Below the pieces are notes generated by a model, which was not told the DNA's origin, searched no databases, and was given only the letters and a program-made list of their open reading frames with translations. A program made the translations under genes and the position numbers. A DNA stretch of 64,000 nt from Vibrio sinaloensis. GTDB lineage: Bacteria > Pseudomonadota > Gammaproteobacteria > Enterobacterales > Vibrionaceae. The stretch spans positions 744,001-808,000 of the forward strand of contig NZ_CP096199.1 of NCBI RefSeq assembly GCF_023195835.1. Reading direction: 5' to 3'. Positions 38,381 to 47,810 of this stretch are shown here, piece by piece (positions within the stretch are counted from its first letter, which is position 1; every line of letters begins with the position of its first letter).

Positions 38381-39127
38381 TTAAAACACCACAGTTACTT
38401 CAGAAATTCCAGTCACGCGTCCTTCAATTATACGGTTGGATTTACTATTTTTCACTCTTATCTGTTCACCATGTGAACCATCTGTCAGTGCTACCCCTTT
38501 TGTGGTGATAGTCATGCCCAAGTTTGTCGCCTTAATAGTCACGGTTTCATTGCGACACACCACGCAGATATCGCGTTGCTCGATGACTTCTCCCACGCGT
38601 AAGTTTTTCTTGGTTTTTGCGCCCACAACCGCGTCTATTGAGGAAAACCCTTGCCGCCTAAAGCGTTGCAGGTCTACCATACTAACAGTGACGTCTTGCG
38701 CTGAGATAAGCTGTCCGCGTGATAGTGCTGTCGTTAGCACCACTTGTGGACCAGTTCGAGTCAAACGTACCGGAACATAAATACGCCAATCGTCGTCTGG
38801 ACATTCCACGAGCACAGTGATGTTACTTGCACTAGGATTAACAGATGAAGAAGAGGTTGATAGTCCTGTGGGGCAATCAGTGGTAAAAATCCGAGTGTCG
38901 ATGTTCGCCGCTGTGGCTTCTAGCGTACCACCAGGTGGCCACTCAATTGTCGAAAGTATGTACTCCTCTGCAGCGAGTTGAATATTTTCGATTTGGCTTT
39001 CTGTTGCAGATGTCGCTGAAAAACTAAAGAAAAACAAGAAAAAGCCGATAGACTTATAAAACTTTTTATAGAAAGCTCTACAATTAGTTATGGAAAACGA
39101 GCAGAAGGGTGATTTAGGATATTGCAT
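38381..39127 (-). CDS. flgA: Flagellar P-ring assembly chaperone FlgA
   Basis: Periplasmic chaperone for P-ring (FlgI) assembly, 248 residues. The C-terminal SAF domain is clear (VVLTTALSRGQLISAQDVTV, VGAKTKKNLRVGEVI). The N-terminus is unusual: about 25 polar residues precede the hydrophobic core SIGFFLFFFSFSATSA, so the signal peptide has a very long N-region; no later start codon exists in frame. Starts at 39139 and 39127 are both possible; I take 39127, which has GATGAG upstream. It is divergent from cheV. Confidence 0.9.
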   Translation of the reverse strand: MQYPKSPFCSFSITNCRAFYKKFYKSIGFFLFFFSFSATSATESQIENIQLAAEEYILSTIEWPPGGTLEATAANIDTRIFTTDCPTGLSTSSSSVNPSASNITVLVECPDDDWRIYVPVRLTRTGPQVVLTTALSRGQLISAQDVTVSMVDLQRFRRQGFSSIDAVVGAKTKKNLRVGEVIEQRDICVVCRNETVTIKATNLGMTITTKGVALTDGSHGEQIRVKNSKSNRIIEGRVTGISEVTVVF

Positions 39128-39203
39128 TCTGTTTCTCATCTGTTTTCATCACGTAGGGTAGACTACCATTTTTTTGCACCAAGTTTGAGATGGAGATGAG
39201 CTT

Positions 39204-40130
39204 ATGACGGGTATTCTTGATTCGGTGAATCAGCGTACGCAACTCGTCGGTCAAAACCGATTAGAACTCTTAACGTTTCGCCTGATGGGGCGTCAACGTT
39301 ACGGGATTAACGTATTTAAAGTAAAAGAGGTTCTTCAGTGCCCTAAGCTCACCTCAATGCCAAATCTACACCGCCTAGTTAAAGGGGTTGCGCACATTCG
39401 TGGCCATACCGTTTCGGTGATCGATTTAAGCTTGGCTGTCGGCGGCAGACCGACTACTGATGTCGATAAGGCCTTTGTGGTGATTGCCGAGTTCAACCGT
39501 ACCATTCAAGCTTTCTTGGTGACGTCGGTAGAGCGTATTATCAATATGCACTGGGAGGCGATTTTGCCGCCGCCAGAAGGCGCGGGTAAGTCGAACTACC
39601 TCACCGCGGTCACCAATATCGATAACGAGTTGGTCGAAATCCTCGATGTCGAGAAGATCCTTGCAGAAATCGCACCAGTTGATGAAACTATGGATGCGTC
39701 GATCGGTGAAGAGATAGCGCAGGCCGAAACCGAGAAAGAAATTGTTCGTCGTATATTGATTGCCGATGACTCGACGGTAGCGCGTAAACAGGTTGAGCGA
39801 GCCATTACTTCGCTAGGTTTTGAAGCCGTGTCAGTCATTGATGGCAAAAAAGCCTACGAAAAGTTGATGGAAATGGCCGCCGAGGGCAGTATCTATGATC
39901 AAATCTCACTTGTTATCTCCGATATTGAAATGCCGGAGATGGACGGCTATACATTAACTGCAGAGATCAGACGTAATCCGGATCTGAAAGACCTTTATGT
40001 TATTCTTCACTCTTCACTGAGTGGGGTGTTTAACCAAGCAATGGTGGAGCGAGTTGGCGCGAATTCGTTTATCGCCAAATTCAATCCAGATGAGCTTGGT
40101 AATGCGGTAAAAGCTGCACTTACAAAATAA
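39204..40130 (+). CDS. cheV: Chemotaxis coupling protein CheV
   Basis: A 308-residue fusion of a CheW coupling domain (about 15-160, RQRYGINVFKVKEVLQ) and a response-regulator receiver (about 185-305). The receiver has the acidic pair in LIADDST, the phospho-acceptor aspartate in VISDIEMPEMDG and the lysine in FIAKF. CheV links receptors to CheA and tunes adaptation. The cheV-cheR pair sits within the flagellar locus as in other vibrios, with 11 bp between the two genes. Confidence 0.96.
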   Translation: MTGILDSVNQRTQLVGQNRLELLTFRLMGRQRYGINVFKVKEVLQCPKLTSMPNLHRLVKGVAHIRGHTVSVIDLSLAVGGRPTTDVDKAFVVIAEFNRTIQAFLVTSVERIINMHWEAILPPPEGAGKSNYLTAVTNIDNELVEILDVEKILAEIAPVDETMDASIGEEIAQAETEKEIVRRILIADDSTVARKQVERAITSLGFEAVSVIDGKKAYEKLMEMAAEGSIYDQISLVISDIEMPEMDGYTLTAEIRRNPDLKDLYVILHSSLSGVFNQAMVERVGANSFIAKFNPDELGNAVKAALTK

Positions 40131-40141
40131 AAGAGACGTTA

Positions 40142-40969
40142 ATGACAGCGATAACTATAAGCGATCAAGAGTATCGTGATTTCAGCCGCTTTTTGGAGTC
40201 ACAGTGCGGTATTGTACTGGGAGACAGTAAGCAATACTTGGTAAGAAGTCGCTTGAGCCCACTGGTTACTAAGTTTAAGTTGGGCTCATTGTCAGACTTG
40301 CTCAGAGATGTTGTTACTGGGCGTAACCGAGAGTTGCGCGTTGCTGCCGTGGATGCAATGACAACCAATGAAACGCTCTGGTTTCGTGATACTTACCCGT
40401 TTGAAGTTTTAGCCAATAAATTGCTGCCGGAAGTGGCGGCAAATAAACGCCCGATCAAAATCTGGTCAGCGGCAAGTTCTTCTGGTCAAGAGCCATATTC
40501 GATGGCGATGACAATTTTAGAAACTCAGCAACGTAAACCTGGGATGCTACCTAGCGTATCGATCACGGCCACTGACATCTCTACTAGTATGTTGGATATG
40601 TGTCGCGCTGGTGTCTACGATAACCTGGCCCTAGGGCGCGGCTTGTCTCCCGAGCGTCGACGCAGCTTCTTTGAAGACGCTGGTGACGGTAGAATGAAGG
40701 TGAAAGACAACGTGAAGCGTTTGGTTAACTTCCGCCCTCAGAACTTGATGGATAGCTATGCGTTGCTAGGTAAGTTTGACATTATCTTCTGCCGCAACGT
40801 GCTGATCTATTTCTCGCCTGATATGAAATCTCAGGTTTTAAATCAGATGGCCAATAGTTTAAACCCCGGTGGCTACTTACTGCTGGGGGCATCAGAATCC
40901 TTGACCGGATTGACCGACAGGTTCGAGATGGTGCGCTGTAACCCAGGTATCATCTACAAACTCAAGTAA
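40142..40969 (+). CDS. cheR: Chemotaxis protein methyltransferase CheR
   Basis: A 275-residue SAM-dependent enzyme that methylates glutamates on chemoreceptors. It has the N-terminal helical CheR domain (about 5-60) and the catalytic domain with IWSAASSSGQEPYSMAM (SAM site), ITATDIS and FDIIFCRNVLIYF. It is cotranscribed with cheV. Confidence 0.97.
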   Translation: MTAITISDQEYRDFSRFLESQCGIVLGDSKQYLVRSRLSPLVTKFKLGSLSDLLRDVVTGRNRELRVAAVDAMTTNETLWFRDTYPFEVLANKLLPEVAANKRPIKIWSAASSSGQEPYSMAMTILETQQRKPGMLPSVSITATDISTSMLDMCRAGVYDNLALGRGLSPERRRSFFEDAGDGRMKVKDNVKRLVNFRPQNLMDSYALLGKFDIIFCRNVLIYFSPDMKSQVLNQMANSLNPGGYLLLGASESLTGLTDRFEMVRCNPGIIYKLK

Positions 40970-40988
40970 CTCGTTCTAGACTCTGTTT

Positions 40989-41017
40989 ACGCCCAGCAAT
41001 CCTGCTGGGCGTTTTTG
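40989..41017 (+). terminator. cheR terminator
   Basis: ACGCCCAGCA-ATCC-TGCTGGGCGT with T5, 19 bp after the cheR stop. Confidence 0.92.
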
Positions 41018-41148
41018 TATCCCTCTCTGCTTTGCAACTATACTAGCGATGAGTCATTCCAAACTCGCAGTTAATAGTCAAGTCAATCAAGTTGGCTTAG
41101 TTATTGCTCAATCAATCTCGAAAGCAAATTGAAGAAGATTTTTATAGT

Positions 41149-41164
41149 TGGTACGCAAATTGCT
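41149..41164 (+). promoter_or_regulatory. Sigma-54 promoter, flgBCDE
   Basis: TGGTAC-GCAAA-TTGCT; good -24/-12 match 43 bp before flgB. Confidence 0.78.
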
Positions 41165-41207
41165 TTTACTTTTAGAGTAACGGTCAGTTCTTTTAGTAGA
41201 GGTCAAC

Positions 41208-41606
41208 ATGGCTATTTCTTTTGACAACGCATTAGGTATCCACCAGCACACGGTGGGCGTACGTGAGCGCAATGCTGAGGTGATTTCCACCAACATTGCT
41301 CAAGCGAACACGCCTGGCTATAAGTCTAAAGGGATGGACTTTCAAAAGGCATTGCAGGCGGCAACATCAGGGGCAAGTATTGGACTTAGCCGCACTGACA
41401 GTCGGCATATTCCTGCCTCTACTCGGGTGACAGGTGAAGTCATGTATCGTCTTCCGACACAGCCTGACACGGGTGATGGCAACACGGTGGATGTGGATTT
41501 AGAACGTAACTTGTTTATGCAAAACCAAATCCGTCATCAAGCCTCACTTGACTTCTTAGGAAGTAAATTCAAGAACTTAACGAAAGCGATAAAGGGGAGT
41601 AACTAG
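41208..41606 (+). CDS. flgB: Flagellar basal-body rod protein FlgB
   Basis: Proximal rod subunit, 132 residues. The N-terminal rod motif is EVISTNIAQANTPGYKSKGMDF, and the C-terminal helix (NLFMQNQIRHQASLDFLGSKF) pairs with it. It is first gene of the flgBCDE rod-hook group; flgC starts directly after its stop. Confidence 0.97.
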   Translation: MAISFDNALGIHQHTVGVRERNAEVISTNIAQANTPGYKSKGMDFQKALQAATSGASIGLSRTDSRHIPASTRVTGEVMYRLPTQPDTGDGNTVDVDLERNLFMQNQIRHQASLDFLGSKFKNLTKAIKGSN

Positions 41607-42023
41607 ATGAGCTTATTTAACGTTTTCAATGTAACTGGTTCTGCCATGAGCGCTGAATCTGTTCGTCTAAATACGACCTCGAGTAACCTGGCAAACGCAG
41701 ACAGTGTTTCTAGCTCCGCTAAAGACACCTACAAAGCTCGCCACGCGGTATTCGGTGCTGAGTTAAGTAAGGCAAAGTATGGCCGCGACCATACGGTGCC
41801 AGTGAAGGTGATGGGCATCATCGAAAGTGATAAACCGCTGAGCGCGGAGTACAACCCTGAGCACCCGCTCGCGAATGACGAAGGGTATATCTACAAACCT
41901 AACGTCAACGTGATGGAAGAAATGGCCAATATGATTTCTGCTTCTCGTTCGTATCAAACTAACGTTCAAGTAGCAGATGCTAGTAAACAAATGCTGCTGC
42001 GTACGCTGCAGATGGGTCAATAG
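41607..42023 (+). CDS. flgC: Flagellar basal-body rod protein FlgC
   Basis: Rod subunit of 138 residues. The rod signature LNTTSSNLANADSVSS is near the start, NVNVMEEMANMISASRSYQTNVQ near the end. It begins at the base following the flgB stop codon, so the two are coupled. Confidence 0.97.
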   Translation: MSLFNVFNVTGSAMSAESVRLNTTSSNLANADSVSSSAKDTYKARHAVFGAELSKAKYGRDHTVPVKVMGIIESDKPLSAEYNPEHPLANDEGYIYKPNVNVMEEMANMISASRSYQTNVQVADASKQMLLRTLQMGQ

Positions 42024-42033
42024 GAGATAGAGT

Positions 42034-42744
42034 ATGGCCGGAGACATTAATAATGTTGGTCAAAACGGCTTGTCCTATATTGACCAGCTTAAACAACTTC
42101 AAGAGAAGAATAAGCCCAATGAGACCACGGGTAAGCAAGATCTTAAACAAGAAGACTTCCTATCCTTACTCACTAAGCAGCTCGCTCAGCAAGACCCGTT
42201 TAAGCCGGTCAGTAATGACCAGATGATTGCGCAAATGGCGTCTTTCGCAACCGTTGATGGTATTGGCAAAATGAACAATCAGTTCGAAACGCTTAATGCA
42301 TCAATGACCTCAAACCAGGCTTTGCAAGCGTCTTCATTGGTAGGGCGTGATGTACTGGTTCCAGGTGCGGCGGGCGTTAAACAAGATGACGGCAGTATGG
42401 CTGCTATGGTTAAGCTTCCACAATCAGTAGACAACTTGATGGTGAGAGTCGAAGACCAAATGGGGCAGCTAGTTCGCACCTTCGACGTCGGCGCTAAACC
42501 TTCGGGTGACAGTCGCGTTGAATGGGACGGCAAAGATCAGAACGGTAATCCATTGCCGGCTGGCAAATACAAGGTGAAAGCCTCGGGCTTGCTAGATGGG
42601 ACAGCGAAAGAGTTTGAGGTTTCGACCTATGCAAACGTCAATAGCGTCCTGTTAGGTAAAGGTGATGGTAACGTACTACTCAATCTGGCTGGCTTTGAGT
42701 CGCCAGTTCGACTTGCTGAAGTACTAGAAGTTGGCAAAGCGTAA
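42034..42744 (+). CDS. flgD: Flagellar hook assembly protein FlgD
   Basis: Hook cap scaffold, 236 residues, exported and later discarded. The N-terminal region has DLKQEDFLSLLTKQLAQQDPFKPVSNDQMIAQMASF, followed by Tudor/FnIII-like domains with VEWDGKDQNGNPLPAGKYKV. It lies 10 bp after flgC. Confidence 0.97.
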   Translation: MAGDINNVGQNGLSYIDQLKQLQEKNKPNETTGKQDLKQEDFLSLLTKQLAQQDPFKPVSNDQMIAQMASFATVDGIGKMNNQFETLNASMTSNQALQASSLVGRDVLVPGAAGVKQDDGSMAAMVKLPQSVDNLMVRVEDQMGQLVRTFDVGAKPSGDSRVEWDGKDQNGNPLPAGKYKVKASGLLDGTAKEFEVSTYANVNSVLLGKGDGNVLLNLAGFESPVRLAEVLEVGKA

Positions 42745-42783
42745 CTCTTAAGTAGATATGCTAGCTAGATAGGAGATTTTGGA

Positions 42784-44088
42784 ATGTCATATGTTGCACT
42801 AAGCGGTTTATCCGCAGCTCAGTTAGATCTGAATACCACCAGTAACAACATCGCGAACGCAAACACGTTCGGCTTTAAAGAGTCACGTGCAGAGTTTGGC
42901 GATGTTTACTCAAATTCACTCTTTACTCATGCGAAAACTACGCCTGGGCAAGGTGTTCAAGCGGCGCAGGTTGCTCAACAGTTCCACGAAGGTTCAAGTA
43001 TTTATACCAACAACCCAATGGACTTGCGAGTGTCTGGCACAGGGTTCTTTGCTGTCGCTAAAGACAGACTCACACCGACCTCCAATGAGTTAACTCGAAA
43101 TGGGGCATTCCACCTCAATAAAGATAACTACATGGTAACGGCCAATGATGAGTTCTTACTTGGCTACCAAGTGAACCCGGACACCGGTGATGTGCTCTCC
43201 TACGAGCCGTCTCCGATCAACATTCCAAAAGAGTTCGGTAAGCCTAAGCAAACGTCGAATATAGAGGTTGGTGTTAACCTACCTGCCAATGGCGATCTCA
43301 AAGATCCGGCACTGTTTGATTATACCGATCCAGAAACGTACAACCGTTCTACGTCATCAACGATTTATGACTCTATGGGTCAATCGTACAAGCTGACCAC
43401 TTACTACCTCAAAGATCAAAATCAGCCGAATACGTGGCAAACTTACTACACTGTTACCGACAGTGCGGGTGAGAAACCGATCAATATTGTGGGTGGTGAT
43501 GCGACAAGTCCTACTGGGCACATCGGTCATACTATGCGTTTTAACAATGACGGCACACTAGCAAGCTTGAACAATGGACAAAACATTGTATCTGAGCCAC
43601 TGGGCGCGGGAGCAAACCCTGTCGACCTCAACGGCGCAGACGTCAATCAAACTCTGTCGTTCGGGCTTGATAGTGCCACTCAGTTTGCCGCACCATTCGA
43701 GTTAACTAAGTTTGATGAAGACGGTGCGACAACAGGCTTCTTGACCAAAGTTGACATCGATGAAAACGGTAGCGTTCTTGGTACCTATTCAAATGGTGAA
43801 GCGAACACTCTGGGCCGTGTTGCCTTGGTGCGTGTTGCCAATGAGCAGGGCTTAGATAAGAAAGGTGGCACCCAGTGGGATTCTACTCAAATGTCGGGCG
43901 CGAAAGTCTGGGGTGAGTCGAACAAAGGTTCATTTGGTACTATTAACAGTGGTGTTCTTGAACAATCTAACATCGATATGACGCAAGAGCTGGTCGATTT
44001 GATTTCAGCACAACGCAACTTCCAAGCGAACTCTCGTTCTCTTGAAGTTCACAATCAAACTCAGCAAAACATCTTGCAGATTCGTTAA
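42784..44088 (+). CDS. flgE: Flagellar hook protein FlgE
   Basis: Hook structural subunit, 434 residues. It has the rod/hook N-terminus SGLSAAQLDLNTTSNNIANANTFGFKESRAEF, the FlgE D1/D2 central domains and the C-terminal NIDMTQELVDLISAQRNFQANSRSLEVHNQ. It ends the flgBCDE group; a hairpin follows. Confidence 0.97.
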   Translation: MSYVALSGLSAAQLDLNTTSNNIANANTFGFKESRAEFGDVYSNSLFTHAKTTPGQGVQAAQVAQQFHEGSSIYTNNPMDLRVSGTGFFAVAKDRLTPTSNELTRNGAFHLNKDNYMVTANDEFLLGYQVNPDTGDVLSYEPSPINIPKEFGKPKQTSNIEVGVNLPANGDLKDPALFDYTDPETYNRSTSSTIYDSMGQSYKLTTYYLKDQNQPNTWQTYYTVTDSAGEKPINIVGGDATSPTGHIGHTMRFNNDGTLASLNNGQNIVSEPLGAGANPVDLNGADVNQTLSFGLDSATQFAAPFELTKFDEDGATTGFLTKVDIDENGSVLGTYSNGEANTLGRVALVRVANEQGLDKKGGTQWDSTQMSGAKVWGESNKGSFGTINSGVLEQSNIDMTQELVDLISAQRNFQANSRSLEVHNQTQQNILQIR

Positions 44089-44110
44089 TCCATTAACGAT
44101 AGCGATAACG

Positions 44111-44146
44111 GGAGTAAGTGGGTGGCAAACATCCGCTTACTCCTTT
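44111..44146 (+). terminator. flgE terminator-like hairpin
   Basis: GGAGTAAGTGG/CCGCTTACTCC (one wobble pair) with tail TTTGCC, 22 bp after the flgE stop. Confidence 0.7.
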
Positions 44147-44235
44147 GCCTCTGTGGCAAATTCCCTCATCTATTCTTTCCTCTCTTTCTTTGCCGCATCC
44201 TTTTCAAATTATTGAAAAATAGACTTTTTTATTTT

Positions 44236-44251
44236 TGGCATATCTATTGCT
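44236..44251 (+). promoter_or_regulatory. Sigma-54 promoter, flgFGHIJ
   Basis: TGGCAT-ATCTA-TTGCT; strong -24/-12 match 35 bp before flgF. Confidence 0.85.
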
Positions 44252-44286
44252 TATATCACTGTGAATTGTGATTTTTGGAGCAAATT

Positions 44287-45036
44287 ATGGATCGTGCACT
44301 GTTTCTCGCTATGAGCGGCGCCAAGCAAAATATGCAGGCATTGCAGCTTAGAGCGAACAACTTAGCCAACGTCAGCACTACGGGATTCCGTGCTGATTTG
44401 GCGCAAGCTCGCTCAATGCAGGCTTATGGCGAGGGTTTACCAAGCCGGGTATTTAGCATGACAGAGCGTCCGGGACATGATTTCCAACAAGGTAGCGTGA
44501 TCACCACTGGCCGAGATCTTGACGTCACTATCCAAGGTGATGGCTGGATTGCAGTATTAGATAAAACCGGCAAGGAAGGTCTAACGCGTAACGGTAACCT
44601 AAATATCGATGCCAACGGCCTACTAACCAACGGCAATGGCAATCTGGTGTTAGGCGAGACCGGCGCGCCGATAACTTTGCCGATACCGATCAGTAAAGTC
44701 GAAATCGGCAATGACGGTACCATCTCCGTCGTTCCTCAAGGGGCGCCCGCGGATGCGATTGAAGTCGTAGACCGAATTAAACTGACGCGCACCAATAATC
44801 AATCACTATTCAAAGATGTTAACGGCTTGTTCCGTGCAAAAGATCCTAATGCGGCATACGAAGCGGATGCCGGTGTCAAACTGCTCACTGGGGCGATTGA
44901 AGGGAGTAACGTCAATGCGATTGGCGAGATGACCAGCCTTATCGACTTGCAACGCCAATTTGAGATGCAAGTGAAAATGATGAGCACCGCAGAAGAGATG
45001 GACAAAGCGTCCGACTCTCTGCTTCGTATGAGCTAA
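44287..45036 (+). CDS. flgF: Flagellar rod protein FlgF
   Basis: Proximal rod protein, 249 residues, with the rod motif LQLRANNLANVSTTGFRADLAQ at the start and VNAIGEMTSLIDLQRQFEMQVKMM at the end. The frame opens at 44275, but the ATG at 44287 (MDRALFLAMSGAKQN) is the family start and has GGAGC upstream. First gene of flgFGHIJ. Confidence 0.96.
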   Translation: MDRALFLAMSGAKQNMQALQLRANNLANVSTTGFRADLAQARSMQAYGEGLPSRVFSMTERPGHDFQQGSVITTGRDLDVTIQGDGWIAVLDKTGKEGLTRNGNLNIDANGLLTNGNGNLVLGETGAPITLPIPISKVEIGNDGTISVVPQGAPADAIEVVDRIKLTRTNNQSLFKDVNGLFRAKDPNAAYEADAGVKLLTGAIEGSNVNAIGEMTSLIDLQRQFEMQVKMMSTAEEMDKASDSLLRMS

Positions 45037-45055
45037 TAATAGTTAGGAGAAGGTT

Positions 45056-45844
45056 ATGCATCCGGCATTGTGGGTAAGTAAAACGGGCTTAGATGCCCAA
45101 CAAACCAATATTTCCACCATTTCAAACAACTTGGCAAACGCTTCCACCGTTGGTTATAAAAAAAGCCGTGCGGTGTTTGAAGACTTGTTTTATCAAAACA
45201 TTAACCAACCTGGCGGTCAGTCTTCGCAAAATACCGAGTTGCCTAGTGGCCTTATGCTCGGTGCGGGTGCCAAGGTGGTGGCAACACAGAAAGTTCACAC
45301 TCAAGGTAATACCCAGACGACCAATAACAGCCTAGATATGATGATTGAAGGTGATGGTTTTTTCCAAATTCTAATGCCTGATGGCAACATAGGTTATACC
45401 CGTAATGGTCAGTTTACGGTCAATGATGAGGGAGTCATTGTCACCTCAGGCGCCGGTTACGCGCTAGAGCCTGAAATTGCTATCCCAGCTGATGCGATTA
45501 GCATTACGGTTGGCAACGATGGCGAAGTTTCAGTGCGGGTTCGAGGCCAGCAAGATAACCAAGTTGTTGGTCAAATTGCCACGGTCGATTTTATCAATCC
45601 AGGCGGCCTAGAGCCGATAGGTCAAAACCTTTACTTGCCGACAGGTGCTAGTGGTGATCCTCAAGAGGGGGTCCCCGGTTTAGATGGCTTTGGTGAAGTA
45701 AGACAGTCGATGCTTGAAACCTCCAATGTCAATGTGACCGAAGAGTTAGTCAACATGATCGAAGCTCAACGTGTGTATGAGATGAACTCAAAAGTGATCT
45801 CTGCGGTCGACAAAATGATGAGTTTTGTCAATCAGCAACTCTAA
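45056..45844 (+). CDS. flgG: Flagellar distal rod protein FlgG
   Basis: Distal rod subunit, 262 residues, the standard length. It has MHPALWVSKTGLDAQQTNIS, the rod motif ISNNLANASTVGYKKSRAVFEDLFYQ (with the FlgG-specific insertion) and VNVTEELVNMIEAQRVYEMNSKVI. It lies 19 bp after flgF. Confidence 0.98.
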   Translation: MHPALWVSKTGLDAQQTNISTISNNLANASTVGYKKSRAVFEDLFYQNINQPGGQSSQNTELPSGLMLGAGAKVVATQKVHTQGNTQTTNNSLDMMIEGDGFFQILMPDGNIGYTRNGQFTVNDEGVIVTSGAGYALEPEIAIPADAISITVGNDGEVSVRVRGQQDNQVVGQIATVDFINPGGLEPIGQNLYLPTGASGDPQEGVPGLDGFGEVRQSMLETSNVNVTEELVNMIEAQRVYEMNSKVISAVDKMMSFVNQQL

Positions 45845-45862
45845 ACGGGCGAGGATAATATA

Positions 45863-46642
45863 ATGAATCGATTACTTGCGTTATTGATAATGGCAGTAAT
45901 GTCTGGCTGTTCTATGTTAGAGACGCCTATCGAAACTCCGGATGTCGTTCAGGGTACCACTAATGTTGATGCGGTGGAGGGAGACAAATCTGAGCAAGAA
46001 GGTGGCGGTATCATAGATACGCTTCGCGGCAGAGCCGACCCGGTTGCTGGGGACCCAGCTTGGGCACCGATTCACCCTAAGCATAAGCCGGAGCACTATG
46101 CGGCAGAAACGGGCTCTCTGTTTAACGCGGCAATGAGCAACAGCTTATACGATGATTACAAACCGCGAGGCATTGGTGACATCATTACGGTGCGACTAAA
46201 CGAGCAGACCAAAGCGGCTAAGAGTTCAGACGCCGACTTGTCAAAAAACAACGATGCGTCGATGGACCCACTGGAAGTCGGTGGACAACAGCTTAACCTC
46301 GGCGACTACAATTTTTCATACAATTTAAGTAACGACAACAAATTTAGTGGCAGTGCGGCGGCCAATCAGAGTAACAGCATTTCGGGGTCGATCACGGTGG
46401 AAGTGATTGAAGTATTGGCCAATGGCAATCTAGTGATCCGTGGCGAGAAATGGTTAACACTCAATACTGGTGACGAGTACATCCGCCTCAGCGGGACGAT
46501 TCGGCCAGACGACATTGACTACGAAAATACCATTGCCTCAAACCGTATTTCGAATGCAAGAATCCAATATTCAGGCACTGGAACACAACAAGATATGCAA
46601 GAACCTGGGTTCTTGGCACGATTCTTTAATGTCTCTCTCTAA
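45863..46642 (+). CDS. flgH: Flagellar L-ring lipoprotein FlgH
   Basis: Outer-membrane L-ring subunit, 259 residues. The lipobox MSGC puts the lipidated cysteine at position 16. Family segments are [23 protein letters not shown] and [29 protein letters not shown]. It has a somewhat long N-terminal linker. Confidence 0.97.
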   Translation: MNRLLALLIMAVMSGCSMLETPIETPDVVQGTTNVDAVEGDKSEQEGGGIIDTLRGRADPVAGDPAWAPIHPKHKPEHYAAETGSLFNAAMSNSLYDDYKPRGIGDIITVRLNEQTKAAKSSDADLSKNNDASMDPLEVGGQQLNLGDYNFSYNLSNDNKFSGSAAANQSNSISGSITVEVIEVLANGNLVIRGEKWLTLNTGDEYIRLSGTIRPDDIDYENTIASNRISNARIQYSGTGTQQDMQEPGFLARFFNVSL

Positions 46643-46707
46643 TACCATCTGATGCCGCTTTTTTGGCGTGCATTATCGGTGGCTCAGGTAAGAGAATGGG
46701 TACGATT

Positions 46708-47799
46708 ATGAAAAAGTGTTTGATCCTAATAACAAGCTGGTTGTTAATCGCAACAACCGCGCATGCCGCGCGAATTAAGGATGTCGCGCAAGTGGCAGGC
46801 GTACGTAGTAACCAATTAGTCGGTTACGGCTTAGTGACCGGATTGCCGGGCACGGGTGAGAAAACACCCTTTACCGATCAAAGCTTTAATGCCATGTTGC
46901 AAAAGTTTGGCATTCAATTGCCACCCGGCACTAAGCCTAAGACTAAAAACGTTGCCGCTGTGATTGTGACCGCTGAAATGCCAGCGTTTTCCAAGCAGGG
47001 GCAAACCATAGACGTAACGGTCTCTTCTGTTGGTGCGGCCAAGAGTTTACGTGGTGGCACCTTGATGCAAACCATGTTGAAAGGTCTCGATGGGCAAATC
47101 TATGCCGTAGCGCAAGGTAACCTTGTGGTAAGCGGCTTCAGTGCTACCGGTGCCGATGGTTCAAAAATTGTGGGGAACAACCCAACTGCAGGGATGATCT
47201 CCAACGGCGCCATTGTCGAGCGAGAAATCCCATCGCCATTTGGTCGCGGTGATTACATTACCTTCAACCTACTTGAGTCAGATTTTACTACCGCTCAGCG
47301 CATGGCGGACGCGGTCAACAATTTCCTCGGTCCACAAATGGCCTCAGCGGTTGATGCTACATCGGTCAAGGTGCGCGCTCCTCGTGATGTGACGCAACGA
47401 GTTGCGTTTCTGTCTGCGATAGAAAATATAGAGTTTGACCCTGCTGATGGTTCCGCCAAAATCATCGTTAATTCGCGTACGGGTACCATAGTGGTCGGCA
47501 AACATGTGCGCTTAAAACCGGCGGCGGTTACGCACGGTGGCATGACAGTCGCTATCAAAGAGAATCTGAATGTTAGTCAGCCAAATGCGTTTGGTGGTGG
47601 CGAAACGGTTGTGGTGCCCGACTCGGATATTGAGGTTACTGAAGAGCAAGGCAAAATGTTTAAGTTTGAACCTGGCTTAACGCTGGATGATCTTGTCCGC
47701 GCAGTGAACGAAGTGGGCGCAGCTCCATCGGATTTAATGGCCATCTTGCAAGCGCTGAAGCAGGCAGGTGCGATTGAAGGACAACTGATCGTTATCTAA
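46708..47799 (+). CDS. flgI: Flagellar P-ring protein FlgI
   Basis: Periplasmic P-ring subunit, 363 residues. The signal peptide [20 protein letters not shown] precedes [30 protein letters not shown]; the C-terminus [30 protein letters not shown] is typical. The frame is open from 46663; the ATG at 46708 gives a clean signal peptide, and 46696 (MGTIMKK) is an alternative. Confidence 0.96.
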   Translation: MKKCLILITSWLLIATTAHAARIKDVAQVAGVRSNQLVGYGLVTGLPGTGEKTPFTDQSFNAMLQKFGIQLPPGTKPKTKNVAAVIVTAEMPAFSKQGQTIDVTVSSVGAAKSLRGGTLMQTMLKGLDGQIYAVAQGNLVVSGFSATGADGSKIVGNNPTAGMISNGAIVEREIPSPFGRGDYITFNLLESDFTTAQRMADAVNNFLGPQMASAVDATSVKVRAPRDVTQRVAFLSAIENIEFDPADGSAKIIVNSRTGTIVVGKHVRLKPAAVTHGGMTVAIKENLNVSQPNAFGGGETVVVPDSDIEVTEEQGKMFKFEPGLTLDDLVRAVNEVGAAPSDLMAILQALKQAGAIEGQLIVI

Positions 47800-47810
47800 G
47801 GAATGCGAAG

